Positions 15,364 through 23,153 of a stretch of DNA of 27,639 nucleotides are shown here, piece by piece (position 1 is the stretch's first letter; each line of letters opens with the position of its first letter). The notes under the pieces are model-generated. The model ran no database searches. It was given only the letters and a program-made list of their open reading frames with translations, and had not been told where the DNA came from. Location: assembly GCA_964437215.1 (NCBI GenBank), contig CAYTFZ010000026.1, positions 1-27,639 of the forward strand, written 5' to 3'. Made by a program: the position numbers and the translations under genes. Origin of the DNA: JAAYAN01 sp964437215. GTDB lineage: Bacteria > Bacteroidota > Ignavibacteria > Ignavibacteriales > Melioribacteraceae.

Positions 15364-16832
15364 TCTTTAAGATATTTCCCTGCTGTTTCTTTGTCCGAAA
15401 AAAAACTTCTTATTCCATTTATTTCCTGATAATTTTCGTGACCTTTCCCGGCAATTAAAATTACCGCCTCGCTTTTTGAATTGAATATTGCCGTTTTAAT
15501 TGCAATTTCCCTGTTTTCAATCACTGCATAATTATCGGTTTTAATACCTGCTTTAATTTCGTCTATTATTGAATATGGTTCCTCTGTACGCGGGTTATCG
15601 CTGGTAACAATTGCATAATCGCTCAATCTTGTTGCAATTTCACCCATAACCGGTCTTTTAGTTCTGTCCCTGTCGCCGCCGCAGCCGAATACCGTAACAA
15701 TCTGTCTGTTACCTTTATTTATAATGCGTATTGAATTTAAAACCTGCTCCAGACTGTCGGCTGTATGCGAATAATCGACAATTGCAGTTTTACTTCCTGA
15801 ATTTATAACTTCAAATCGTCCTGGAACAGATTCCAGAGCAGCTATCCCTTCAATTATTTGTTTTTCCGATAGCCCTTCTTGAAAGCCGATTGCAGCAGAA
15901 ATCGAACTATTGTAAGCATTGAAGATTCCTGCAAGATTTGTTCTTATGCCAAATTCTTTTGAATTATCAGTTTTAAGGATATACTCTGTTCCTGAAAAGT
16001 CAATTTTTATATTTTCAATTTTATAATCAGAACTATCTTTTTTTCCGTATGTAATAATTTTCGCTTTCGAATCTTTTACCATTTCAGCCCAATGAGGATC
16101 ATCGCAATTAGCAATAATTTTGGCCTCCGGTTTCAAACAATCAAAAAATCTCTTTTTTGCGATAAAATAATTCTCAAAAGTTTTATGATAATCCATATGA
16201 TCGGAAGTAATGTTTGTAAAAACTCCGTAATCGAAGTCCAATTCATCTATCCGGAATAAATCCACAGCAACCGAAGATACTTCCATAACGCAATATTCGC
16301 AGCCTTCATCAAGCATCATTTTCATAAGTTGATTAATTTCGTTGGATTGCGGGGTTGTAAGCATTGTTTTAATCTTTTTATCGCCGATGTAATTTTCTAT
16401 TGTTCCTATAAGTCCGCATTTGAATCCTGCAGTTTCAAACATTTTTTTCAAGAAAAACGTGGTGCTTGTTTTCCCTTTTGTTCCTGAAACTCCTATAAGT
16501 TTCAGTTTTTTTGAAGGATGTCCGTAGAATAAATCGGAAATAACAGCCATAGACTTCCGGCTGTTTTCAACTTTAATTTTTACAATATTATTTTTTCTTA
16601 AGCATTCATCAATTTTTTCGTCGGTTTCTTCTATTACAACTGCCGATGCACCGTTATTTACAGCAGCTTCAATAAAAAGATGACCATCGGTTTTAAAACC
16701 CTTTATCGCTGCAAAGAGAGAGTTTTTTGTGACTTTTCTTGAATCGTATTCAATAGAATTAACAAGAACCCCTTCAGGGTTTCCTTCGAAATCATTAAAA
16801 TTGCAATATTTTAAAATTTCACTAAGTTTCAT
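15345..16832 (-). CDS. murE: UDP-MurNAc-L-Ala-D-Glu: meso-diaminopimelate ligase
   Basis: This 495-residue Mur ligase adds the third stem residue. Seen are the ATP loop GTKGKTST (117-124), TNITSDHMDYH, VDYSHTADS, GCGGDRDRTKRP and the substrate-choice motif DNPR at 412-415. DNPR marks ligases that use meso-diaminopimelate, while lysine-adding MurE carry other residues there, so the wall is predicted to be DAP-type. The ATG at 16830-16832 follows the ftsI stop with no gap (TGA-ATG) and has no evident ribosome site, so it probably depends on translation of ftsI. Confidence 0.97.
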   Translation of the reverse strand: MKLSEILKYCNFNDFEGNPEGVLVNSIEYDSRKVTKNSLFAAIKGFKTDGHLFIEAAVNNGASAVVIEETDEKIDECLRKNNIVKIKVENSRKSMAVISDLFYGHPSKKLKLIGVSGTKGKTSTTFFLKKMFETAGFKCGLIGTIENYIGDKKIKTMLTTPQSNEINQLMKMMLDEGCEYCVMEVSSVAVDLFRIDELDFDYGVFTNITSDHMDYHKTFENYFIAKKRFFDCLKPEAKIIANCDDPHWAEMVKDSKAKIITYGKKDSSDYKIENIKIDFSGTEYILKTDNSKEFGIRTNLAGIFNAYNSSISAAIGFQEGLSEKQIIEGIAALESVPGRFEVINSGSKTAIVDYSHTADSLEQVLNSIRIINKGNRQIVTVFGCGGDRDRTKRPVMGEIATRLSDYAIVTSDNPRTEEPYSIIDEIKAGIKTDNYAVIENREIAIKTAIFNSKSEAVILIAGKGHENYQEINGIRSFFSDKETAGKYLKEWQNQQ

Positions 16833-18851
16833 TCAATTCAGTTTAATTGTGCTTGTGTTTTTATTTGATGAACATTCAAGTAAACATACTTGTCCGGTAT
16901 TTATTTTTTTACCAGGCTTAATGCTTTGGGATGTTATGTTTCCGCTGCCGCTTATTTTATATTTAATTCCCAATCTGGTAAGCTCCGATACAGCTTCGCG
17001 GACTGATTTATTTTGCAAATCGGGCATATATCCCATAGATTTATGCTGTTTATCCGGATTTTCATTTTCTTCGCTTTCTTCGGAATAATTGCTTGTTAGC
17101 AGTTGAGGAACTTCATTTTCATCTCTTATATCAGCCATAAATTTATCGAACATGTCATTCCTCTTAATTTCTTTTGTGTTTTGAGGAACAAGACTTTCAT
17201 CTGCTTCAAGAATCCTCTGCGCAGTCATTTTAAATATCGGGGCTGCAACTGTGCCTCCGTATTTTCCGTTTTGAGGCGAATTAACAAGAATGAAACACAC
17301 AAGTTTCGGATTTTCTGCCGGGAAAAATCCTATAAAAGAAGAGTTATAATGGCTTTTTGAGTATTTGTTATCAACTAATTTTTGCGAAGTACCCGTTTTA
17401 CCGCCTACAAGCACATTGTCCAGCCGAGCCATTTTTGCAGTGCCTTTTTCAACAACATCAATCATAAAATCTTTTATAAGAGCAGAAGTTTCTTTTGAAA
17501 TTACATTTCGTATCTTCAGCGGTGAATTTTCTTCGGAAATATTTCCGTAACTATTTCGTACTTCCTTTACTACATAAGGTTTATATAGAGTTCCGCCGTT
17601 TACAATTGCCGAGAAAGCTGCGCACATTTGAATAGGCGTAACAGACACTTCATATCCGAAAGAGAGAAAATACTTTGAGATTTTTGAATAATTTGAAGGT
17701 TTTTTTAAATATCCGTCAGTTTCGCCGGGAAGATCGATGTTTGTTGAATTACCGAATCCGAAATCACGAACATATTTATAAAGCGTATTATCATCTATGC
17801 GGTCAACAAGTTTAACCATTCCGATATTGCTCGATTGCTCCATAACTTCGCGAACGCTAAGCATACTGTGCCCGTGCGTATCTTTAATTTTTGCACCTTT
17901 CACTTTATATGTACCGTTTTCGGTATTAATCATTTCTTTTTCTTTTGCCAGACCTTCATTTAAAATTGCCGACATTACAATTGCTTTAAAAGTAGATCCG
18001 GGTTCGTATGTATCAGTTAAAGCAATGTTCCGCCGTATTTCGTTGTTCACTGCATTGTAATTTGCCGGATTATAAAAAGGCGCTGAAGCTAAAGCTAATA
18101 TCTCCCCGCTGTTCGGATCCATTAAAATACCTATTGCTGATTTTCCGCCGAACTGTTCAAGTCCTTTAACCAGCGACTCTTCGAGAGCGCTTTGATAAGT
18201 TCTATTTATTGTTAAAACAATAGCAGAACCGTTTTTTGCCGGCTGTGTCAAATTATCCATTACCGAAACAGTTCTTCCAAGAACATCTCTTTCGAGAATT
18301 CTTTTCCCTTCCTCACCTTTAAGATAACTTTCGTATCTGTTTTCTATTCCGTCTTTGCCTTTACCTTCGGTATCCACATAACCTAAAAGATGAGAAGCGA
18401 ATTCCCCGTAAGGATAAAATCTTTTAGATTCTTCTAATGAAAAAAGTCCTTCTGCAACAAATGATTTAAGCAAAGCGATATTTTCATCACTTACATTGCT
18501 TTCTATTTTTACATTCTTTTTACTTCTTTTTATAAGACTTTTATAATAGCTTTCTCTTTTTTTAAATACTTCGGCAAATTTTTCTGCTATTCTACTAATT
18601 CTGTCTTCATTCATCATCCGGGCATCTACAAAATATGAAACGCTTTTTTTAGAATATGCAAGAATATCGCCGTTTCTGTCCATAACAGTCCCGCGCACCG
18701 GAATTATTGTTTCGGTTTTGTATTGCTGTCTTTCGGCAAGATACTTATATTTTTCGTGATCAGTTACCTGAATCCGGAATAATCCAGCTATTATCATCGA
18801 CAAAAAGATGCACATCGAAAAGAAAACTAATATTGCTCGGGATTTATTCAT
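16833..18851 (-). CDS. ftsI: Septal transpeptidase FtsI (PBP) with C-terminal PASTA domain
   Basis: This 672-residue class B penicillin-binding protein has one N-terminal membrane helix (about residues 6-26), a dimerisation/pedestal region with the conserved RGTVMDRNG, and a transpeptidase domain. The active-site motifs are STFK (286-289), SSN (340-342) and KTGT (485-488), all intact. After a low-complexity acidic linker (about 580-605) comes one PASTA domain (about 608-662, MPDLQNKSVREAV...). A PASTA tail is usual in SpoVD/PBP2x-type proteins of Gram-positives and occurs in some Bacteroidota; E. coli FtsI lacks it. It crosslinks septal peptidoglycan with FtsW. It overlaps ftsL by 8 bases. 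Confidence 0.96.
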   Translation of the reverse strand: MNKSRAILVFFSMCIFLSMIIAGLFRIQVTDHEKYKYLAERQQYKTETIIPVRGTVMDRNGDILAYSKKSVSYFVDARMMNEDRISRIAEKFAEVFKKRESYYKSLIKRSKKNVKIESNVSDENIALLKSFVAEGLFSLEESKRFYPYGEFASHLLGYVDTEGKGKDGIENRYESYLKGEEGKRILERDVLGRTVSVMDNLTQPAKNGSAIVLTINRTYQSALEESLVKGLEQFGGKSAIGILMDPNSGEILALASAPFYNPANYNAVNNEIRRNIALTDTYEPGSTFKAIVMSAILNEGLAKEKEMINTENGTYKVKGAKIKDTHGHSMLSVREVMEQSSNIGMVKLVDRIDDNTLYKYVRDFGFGNSTNIDLPGETDGYLKKPSNYSKISKYFLSFGYEVSVTPIQMCAAFSAIVNGGTLYKPYVVKEVRNSYGNISEENSPLKIRNVISKETSALIKDFMIDVVEKGTAKMARLDNVLVGGKTGTSQKLVDNKYSKSHYNSSFIGFFPAENPKLVCFILVNSPQNGKYGGTVAAPIFKMTAQRILEADESLVPQNTKEIKRNDMFDKFMADIRDENEVPQLLTSNYSEESEENENPDKQHKSMGYMPDLQNKSVREAVSELTRLGIKYKISGSGNITSQSIKPGKKINTGQVCLLECSSNKNTSTIKLN

Positions 18852-19164
18852 ATTTATTATTAATTACTTCGGTTATTTGCTCAAGTTGTAATTTATCTAT
18901 TTTAATGGTTTCAAATTTTTCAATGCTTCGTACCATTCCCAAATTATTTTTTGCATATTCTGTAATTCTTTCCTCGGTTGTTAATAACTGAATCTGAACA
19001 TCTTTTTCTGCAAGCACACTCTTTTTTGCCTGAAGCAATTCTTCTTTTTGAACTTTCTCTTTAACTAAAAGTTTAAGTTCAGCAACAAGATAAACATAAA
19101 TTATTGCAGCAACTGCAACAATCAATGCCAAAAAGAAGAATATTTTCGTCGGAGTATAATTCAT
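18844..19164 (-). CDS. ftsL: FtsL-like divisome protein
   Basis: This 106-residue bitopic protein has one membrane helix at about residues 7-28 (IFFFLALIVAVAAIIYVYLV). A lysine/glutamate-rich coiled coil follows (about 30-70), then ERITEYAKNNLGMVRS, the short YAkxxLGM-type motif of FtsL/DivIC proteins. In known systems FtsL forms a complex with FtsB and FtsQ and activates FtsWI. Identity rests on topology, this motif and position between rsmH and ftsI, as the family is weakly conserved. Confidence 0.85.
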   Translation of the reverse strand: MNYTPTKIFFFLALIVAVAAIIYVYLVAELKLLVKEKVQKEELLQAKKSVLAEKDVQIQLLTTEERITEYAKNNLGMVRSIEKFETIKIDKLQLEQITEVINNKYE

Positions 19165-19167
19165 ATC

Positions 19168-20088
19168 TTAAATTCTTTCTGCGGCGCGCAGTTTAGCACT
19201 TCGCGCTCTTTTATTTCTATTTACTTCTTCATCCGAAGGTAGAACCGGTTTTTTTGTAAGTATTTTAAGTGAAGCAGTTTTGTCGCATTGACAAATAGGA
19301 AACGACGGCGGACAAATGCAAGTTAATGCTTCATTTTTAAAAAATTCTTTCACTTTCCTGTCTTCTAAAGAATGATATGTAAGAATAACAAGTCTGCCTC
19401 CTTCATTAAGCAAATCTGTTGCTTTTTCAAGAAATTCTTCTAATTCATCAAGTTCGTTATTAACATATATCCTAAAAGCCTGAAAAACTCGTGAAAGCGA
19501 TTTTGCCGCTATATGTGCCGGAATCACTTTTTCCACAATTTCCTTTAACTGACCGGTTGTTTTTATCTCTACGTTTTTTCTGTATTCAACAATCTTTTCA
19601 GCAATCTGTCGCGATTTTTTCTCTTCGCCGAACTGATAAATAATATCGGCAATCTCTTCTTTGCTGAAAGTATTTACAACTTCATCAGCAGCAATACCGC
19701 TTGCTTTGTTCATACGTAAATCGAGCTTTGCATCTTCTCTGTAGGTAAACCCCGATTCTTTGTTATCGAGCTGAAATGATGATACTCCGAGATCCGCAAA
19801 AATTCCGTCAAATCCGTCAATGAACTCTATTCTGGCTATTTTATCAATATCTGTAAATTTTGTATGATATAACTTCATTCTTTCATCGGATGCAAATTTT
19901 TCTTTGCAATAATTAAAAGCTTGAATATCTTTATCAGTACCTATCAAAATTGATTTTTTATTCAGATTGGCTATTATTTGAGATGAATGACCGCCGAAAC
20001 CGATAGTTCCGTCGAAATAGACACCAGATTTATTTGTAATCAGATACTCGAGACTCTCATTTAATAAAACCGGTATATGATGCTCCAT
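19168..20088 (-). CDS. rsmH: 16S rRNA (cytosine(1402)-N4)-methyltransferase
   Basis: This 306-residue methyltransferase (MraW) uses S-adenosylmethionine to modify C1402 in the ribosomal P site. Seen are HIPVLLNE at the N-terminus, the SAM loop DGTIGFGGHS (26-35), ADLGVSSFQLD, AAKSLSRVFQAFRIYVN, VILTYHSLEDR and the C-terminal RNKRARSAKLRAAE, all typical. It starts one base after the mraZ stop. The GGAG ribosome site lies inside the last mraZ codon and stop. The gene is the usual second member of dcw clusters. Confidence 0.98.
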   Translation of the reverse strand: MEHHIPVLLNESLEYLITNKSGVYFDGTIGFGGHSSQIIANLNKKSILIGTDKDIQAFNYCKEKFASDERMKLYHTKFTDIDKIARIEFIDGFDGIFADLGVSSFQLDNKESGFTYREDAKLDLRMNKASGIAADEVVNTFSKEEIADIIYQFGEEKKSRQIAEKIVEYRKNVEIKTTGQLKEIVEKVIPAHIAAKSLSRVFQAFRIYVNNELDELEEFLEKATDLLNEGGRLVILTYHSLEDRKVKEFFKNEALTCICPPSFPICQCDKTASLKILTKKPVLPSDEEVNRNKRARSAKLRAAERI

Positions 20089-20089
20089 C

Positions 20090-20533
20090 TCACTCCAATT
20101 TCATAACTTTTTGGGCAATATCGCCAAACGATTCTTCCTGTTCATCCAAGTATTTCTGATAAATTTCAGGATTCCAGAGCTCTATTCTGTTCATAGCGCC
20201 AAGCACAAAAACATCTTTTTTAATTTCTGCATAATCAATAAGATTCTGGGGAATCAATAATCTGGCTTGCGAATCGAGCTGATCTTCTGATGCAAGTTGC
20301 AGAAACATCCTTAAAAATTTTGCATTTTCCGGATCGAATGTGTTTAATTTTGTAAGTTTTCCTTCAACTAATTCTTTCCACTTATCCATTGGATAAATTT
20401 CTATGCATTGGCTTGCTCCCCTTGTCATTACAAAAGTATCATTTGCTTCTGGCTTAACATACTTACGCAACTTAGCTGGAATGCTTATTCTGCCTTTCGA
20501 ATCGATTGAATATGTAAAACTTCCTAAAAACAT
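20090..20533 (-). CDS. mraZ: Transcriptional regulator MraZ
   Basis: This 147-residue protein has two SpoVT/AbrB-like swapped-hairpin halves with the signatures DSKGRISIP (11-19) and DSQARLLIP (87-95). Known MraZ proteins form rings that bind TGGGN repeats and control their own dcw promoter. The frame is open further upstream (to 20584), but the family start MFLGSFTYS fixes the ATG at 20531-20533. The added upstream residues would be encoded by the operator itself. A GGGGAAAG stretch precedes this ATG. It is the first gene of the cluster. Confidence 0.96.
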   Translation of the reverse strand: MFLGSFTYSIDSKGRISIPAKLRKYVKPEANDTFVMTRGASQCIEIYPMDKWKELVEGKLTKLNTFDPENAKFLRMFLQLASEDQLDSQARLLIPQNLIDYAEIKKDVFVLGAMNRIELWNPEIYQKYLDEQEESFGDIAQKVMKLE

Positions 20534-20538
20534 ACTTT

Positions 20539-20583
20539 CCCCACTTTTTGGGAAAATTAAACACTTTTTCCCACTTGCCACCA
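20539..20583 (-). promoter_or_regulatory. MraZ operator: five pentamers in 10-bp phase
   Basis: Read on the minus strand towards mraZ, pentamers recur every 10 bases with 5-base spacers: TGGTG (20579-20583), TGGGA (20569-20573), TGTTT (20559-20563), TCCCA (20549-20553, inverted) and TGGGG (20539-20543). MraZ is known to bind TGGGN direct repeats separated by five bases, so this is a good candidate autoregulatory site. Two boxes fit well, the others only partly. The array lies between the predicted -10 box and the mraZ ATG. Confidence 0.65.
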
Positions 20584-20612
20584 AAATAACTGTTTTTTTT
20601 GGGCAAAGTCAA
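20581..20612 (-). promoter_or_regulatory. Candidate dcw promoter
   Basis: On the minus strand TTGACT (20607-20612) is followed after 18 bases by TATTTTGG (20581-20588). This fits both a sigma70 -35/-10 pair (weak -10) and the Bacteroidota TAnnTTTG -7 element with one mismatch. It lies about 50 bases before the mraZ start and overlaps the first MraZ box, a sensible arrangement for repression. Confidence 0.55.
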
Positions 20613-20783
20613 GTATTTTCTGCAAATAAATTGCAATTTTCAGCAAGCATTCTTGTGTTTTTTTTAGAGGAATTGATTTTATTAACTATTAAAATAAGTT
20701 CTTTTATCTTTTATTGGGACAATTTTGGTACATTTAACCAAAATAAGCGGTAATAATTAGCGGGACACAATGAAATTAGGGTA

Positions 20784-20806
20784 TAAAAAAAGCCCGATTT
20801 CGGGCT
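20784..20806 (-). terminator. Intrinsic terminator after tRNA-Thr
   Basis: AGCCCGA (20791-20797) and TCGGGCT (20800-20806) form a perfect 7-bp stem. On the minus strand it is followed by a run of seven to eight T. It sits about 20 bases past the tRNA end and before the mraZ promoter, so it should insulate the dcw cluster from the HU/ribosomal protein/tRNA unit. Confidence 0.85.
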
Positions 20807-20824
20807 GAAAAAAAGCTTTTCGGG

Positions 20825-20897
20825 AGCCATCTATCGGACTTGAACCGATGACCTGCTCATTACGAATGAGCTGCTCTACCAGCTGAGCTAAGATGGC
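20825..20897 (-). tRNA. tRNA-Thr (anticodon CGU)
   Basis: A 73-nt cloverleaf reads on the minus strand. It has acceptor arms GCCATCT/AGATGGC, a D arm with TAGCTCAGCTGGTAGAGC, anticodon stem GCTCA/TGAGC with loop TTCGTAA (anticodon CGT in DNA), and a T arm with GGTTCAAGTCC. The base after the acceptor stem is T, and no CCA is encoded, so CCA must be added. It decodes ACG. It begins 11 bases after the stop of the 31-residue gene, which suggests co-transcription and processing from the same RNA. Confidence 0.95.
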
Positions 20898-20908
20898 TTC
20901 TAAAAGAA

Positions 20909-21004
20909 CTATCTCAATTTCTTTTTATGTCTGTTCTTTCTTAATCTTTTTTTACGTTTGTGTGTAGCCATTTTATGACGTTTTCTTTTTCTACCGCAAG
21001 GCAT
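20909..21004 (-). CDS. 31-residue basic ribosomal-type protein (AURKAIP1/COX24 domain, bS22-like)
   Basis: This tiny frame starts MPCGRKRKRHKMATHKRKK and ends KKKLR, 31 residues with more than half lysine, arginine or histidine. The KRHKMATHKRKKRLRK pattern matches the AURKAIP1/COX24 domain (mitochondrial mS38 and the small bacterial subunit protein bS22 of mycobacteria). Bacteroidota carry similar short proteins. An almost perfect AGGGAGGA ribosome site lies 7 bases before the ATG at 21002-21004, which strongly supports translation. It lies 51 bases after the HU-like gene and just before tRNA-Thr. A small-subunit ribosome role is inferred from the family. Confidence 0.85.
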   Translation of the reverse strand: MPCGRKRKRHKMATHKRKKRLRKNRHKKKLR

Positions 21005-21055
21005 GCTGAAGTCCTCCCTACTTAATTATTTTTATCTATTATCATATCTGTGAAT

Positions 21056-21352
21056 TTATTTTTTTGTGTCTTTCATTCCTTTATCAACAGCCAATTTGAA
21101 ATCTTTCGAAAATTTGAATACCGGGACAAAATGTTCGCTTACAAAAACTTTTTCGCCTGAACGGGGATTTCTTGCATAGCGGGCGCTTTTCTTTTTAACT
21201 TTATAACTTCCAAAGCCTCTTATTTCAATGCCGTTGCCTTCTCGTAAAGATTGGATTACAGTATTCAGAAAACCTTCAATAATTGCTTCTGTTTCAAGTT
21301 TCGTTAGTCCTGTTCCCGAGGCAACCTTCTCAACTATATCAGCTTTGGTCAT
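21056..21352 (-). CDS. HU/IHF family DNA-binding protein
   Basis: This 98-residue histone-like protein starts MTKADIVEKVASGTGLTK. It carries the family core GIEIRGFGSYKVKKKSAR and the DNA-intercalating beta arm ARNPRSGEKVFV, with the conserved proline. It binds and bends the minor groove as a dimer. The IEIRGFGSF-like core and arm are closest to IHF/HU-beta-type proteins, but which of the two cannot be decided here. It heads a small unit with the bS22-like gene and tRNA-Thr. Confidence 0.93.
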   Translation of the reverse strand: MTKADIVEKVASGTGLTKLETEAIIEGFLNTVIQSLREGNGIEIRGFGSYKVKKKSARYARNPRSGEKVFVSEHFVPVFKFSKDFKLAVDKGMKDTKK

Positions 21353-21369
21353 TTAAGCACCCTGAATTG

Positions 21370-21400
21370 ATTATAAATATTTTTTCAAATAGCTTGTTAA
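21370..21400 (-). promoter_or_regulatory. Possible promoter of the HU-like gene
   Basis: On the minus strand TTAACA (21395-21400) and TATAAT (21370-21375) are separated by 19 bases. The -10 is perfect, but the spacing is slightly long and the region is AT-rich, so chance matches are easy. Confidence 0.35.
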
Positions 21401-21506
21401 GATATAAAAAATATTCTTAATTTCAAATTAAATGTTAATACACAGTTAAATAAAACATTGTTTTAATTGAAGTTACAGCAGTTTAGCACTATTTCTATTT
21501 GAATTA

Positions 21507-23132
21507 TTAAATATGATTTTTTAATTTTTCGAAATATGTGTTAGCATTTGGCTGAAGTTTGCTGTTAAGAGAAACAGCTTTCTTTAAATCGGTATCTGCT
21601 TCAAGATATTTTCTTAAGTAAAACTGGGAAATCCCCCGTATAAGAAAAGCTTCTGCATAGTCTGGTTTTAATTGTATTACTTTATTAATATCCTCAACAG
21701 CCTCGGTGTATTTTTCCAAATTTTTATAAGCATTAGCCCTTAAGTACAAAGGTTTAATTTTATTAGGCTTTAGTGCAATGGCTTTTGTTAAATCGATACT
21801 TGCACTGTTATAATCGGATTGCTTCATTTTTAACAATGCCCGTTCGATATAGGCATCATAATAATTCAAGTCTGTGAGCGCCCGTGTATAATCAACTAAC
21901 GCACCCTGATTATCCGCAAGTTTCTGTTTCGATCTTGCACGATGGAAATATGCCTGATAACATTCAGGATTTTTTGCAATTATTGTTGAAAAATCATCTA
22001 TCGAACCATGTGTATCCTGCCCTTCGAATTTGTAAATTCCTCTTTGAAGCAAAGCTTTTTCATAATCGGGTTTAATTTCAACAGCTTTATCCAGATATGA
22101 AAATGCTTTTGCATAATCTTTTAAAAGACCGTAAATATCACCTAATTCAAAAAAATATTCAGCATTATCTTTTTTCAGTTCTAATGCTTTCAAATAGTCC
22201 TTTTCTGCTCCTTCGTAATCAACCAGATTTTTACGCATTTTTCCGCTTAAAAAATAAAATTCAGGATTGTTAGGAACTAAAGCAATAAGTCTGCTGTAAT
22301 CTTTAAGCGCTCCGTCTGGATCGTCATTTTCCTCTTTAATTTTAGCCCGCAGCAGCAAAGCGTCAATATACGAAAGATCATTTTTAAGAGCATTGTTTAA
22401 AAATAATATTGCTTCACTGTAATTTTTATCGGCATATAAAATATCGGCTAATTGAAAATAAGCTAGAGAAAAACCCGGGAAAAGTTCAACTGCTTTTTGA
22501 AGATCTTCAACAGCTCTTTTTTTATCACCGTTAATTTTTCGTGCAATTCCTCTGAAACAAAAACCCCTTGAATTTGCCGGATCGTTTTCAATTGCTTTAT
22601 TAAATTCTATAACAGCTTTTTTATTTTCGTTTTGAGCAATATAAATGTTACCGCATAAAATATAAGCTTCAGTTTTATCGGGTTTTTGCTCCACGGATTT
22701 CATACAGTTTTCAATAACCATATCGGGCTTTCCCATTTTTTCATATGCAAGCGCCTTTAGGAAATATCCTTCGGCTAAGCTGTTTGCGTTGCCGGTATTA
22801 ATTTCTATAAACTGGCTTGCAAAGTCAATTGCCTGCTGGTAACTGCCTTTTTCGAGATTGATTTGTGCAATGAAGTATTTAATGTTAGGGAAAGATTTTT
22901 CATCAAGTTCTGCAGCGGTTTTAAAATCAGGCAGAGCTTCATCATATTTCCCGGAATAAAAGTATGCCAGCGCTCTTCCATAAAATGATACGGAATTTTT
23001 TCTGTCTGTTTCAATTACACTGCTGTAATCTGCTATTGCTCCTTCATAATCGTGCTTCTGATATTTCTCTTGCGCCGAAACAATTATTGATTCAACGCCT
23101 TTTCCGGCAAACATTTTTGTAATAAAGCTCAT
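21507..23132 (-). CDS. Tetratricopeptide repeat protein
   Basis: This 541-residue protein is built almost wholly of TPR units of about 34 residues, roughly 14 of them. Consensus positions recur, such as YSSVIETDRKNSVSFYGRALAY, FNKAIENDPANSRGFCFRG and INKVIQLKPDYAEAFLIRG. No signal peptide or membrane segment is seen, so it is probably cytoplasmic. TPR superhelices bind peptides or proteins; the partner is unknown. An AAGG site precedes the ATG at 23130-23132. It starts 21 bases after the peptidase gene and is likely in one transcript with it. Confidence 0.85.
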   Translation of the reverse strand: MSFITKMFAGKGVESIIVSAQEKYQKHDYEGAIADYSSVIETDRKNSVSFYGRALAYFYSGKYDEALPDFKTAAELDEKSFPNIKYFIAQINLEKGSYQQAIDFASQFIEINTGNANSLAEGYFLKALAYEKMGKPDMVIENCMKSVEQKPDKTEAYILCGNIYIAQNENKKAVIEFNKAIENDPANSRGFCFRGIARKINGDKKRAVEDLQKAVELFPGFSLAYFQLADILYADKNYSEAILFLNNALKNDLSYIDALLLRAKIKEENDDPDGALKDYSRLIALVPNNPEFYFLSGKMRKNLVDYEGAEKDYLKALELKKDNAEYFFELGDIYGLLKDYAKAFSYLDKAVEIKPDYEKALLQRGIYKFEGQDTHGSIDDFSTIIAKNPECYQAYFHRARSKQKLADNQGALVDYTRALTDLNYYDAYIERALLKMKQSDYNSASIDLTKAIALKPNKIKPLYLRANAYKNLEKYTEAVEDINKVIQLKPDYAEAFLIRGISQFYLRKYLEADTDLKKAVSLNSKLQPNANTYFEKLKNHI

Positions 23133-23153
23133 AAAGTTACCTTTTTTTATGAC

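Noticed and set aside
20534..20584. N-terminal extension of mraZ by 17 residues
   Set aside because: The frame is open, but the family start MFLGSFTYS is conserved and the extra codons are made of the MraZ operator boxes.
22805..23014. 69-codon frame overlapping the TPR gene on the same strand
   Set aside because: Out-of-phase shadow of the TPR repeats, no homology recognised.
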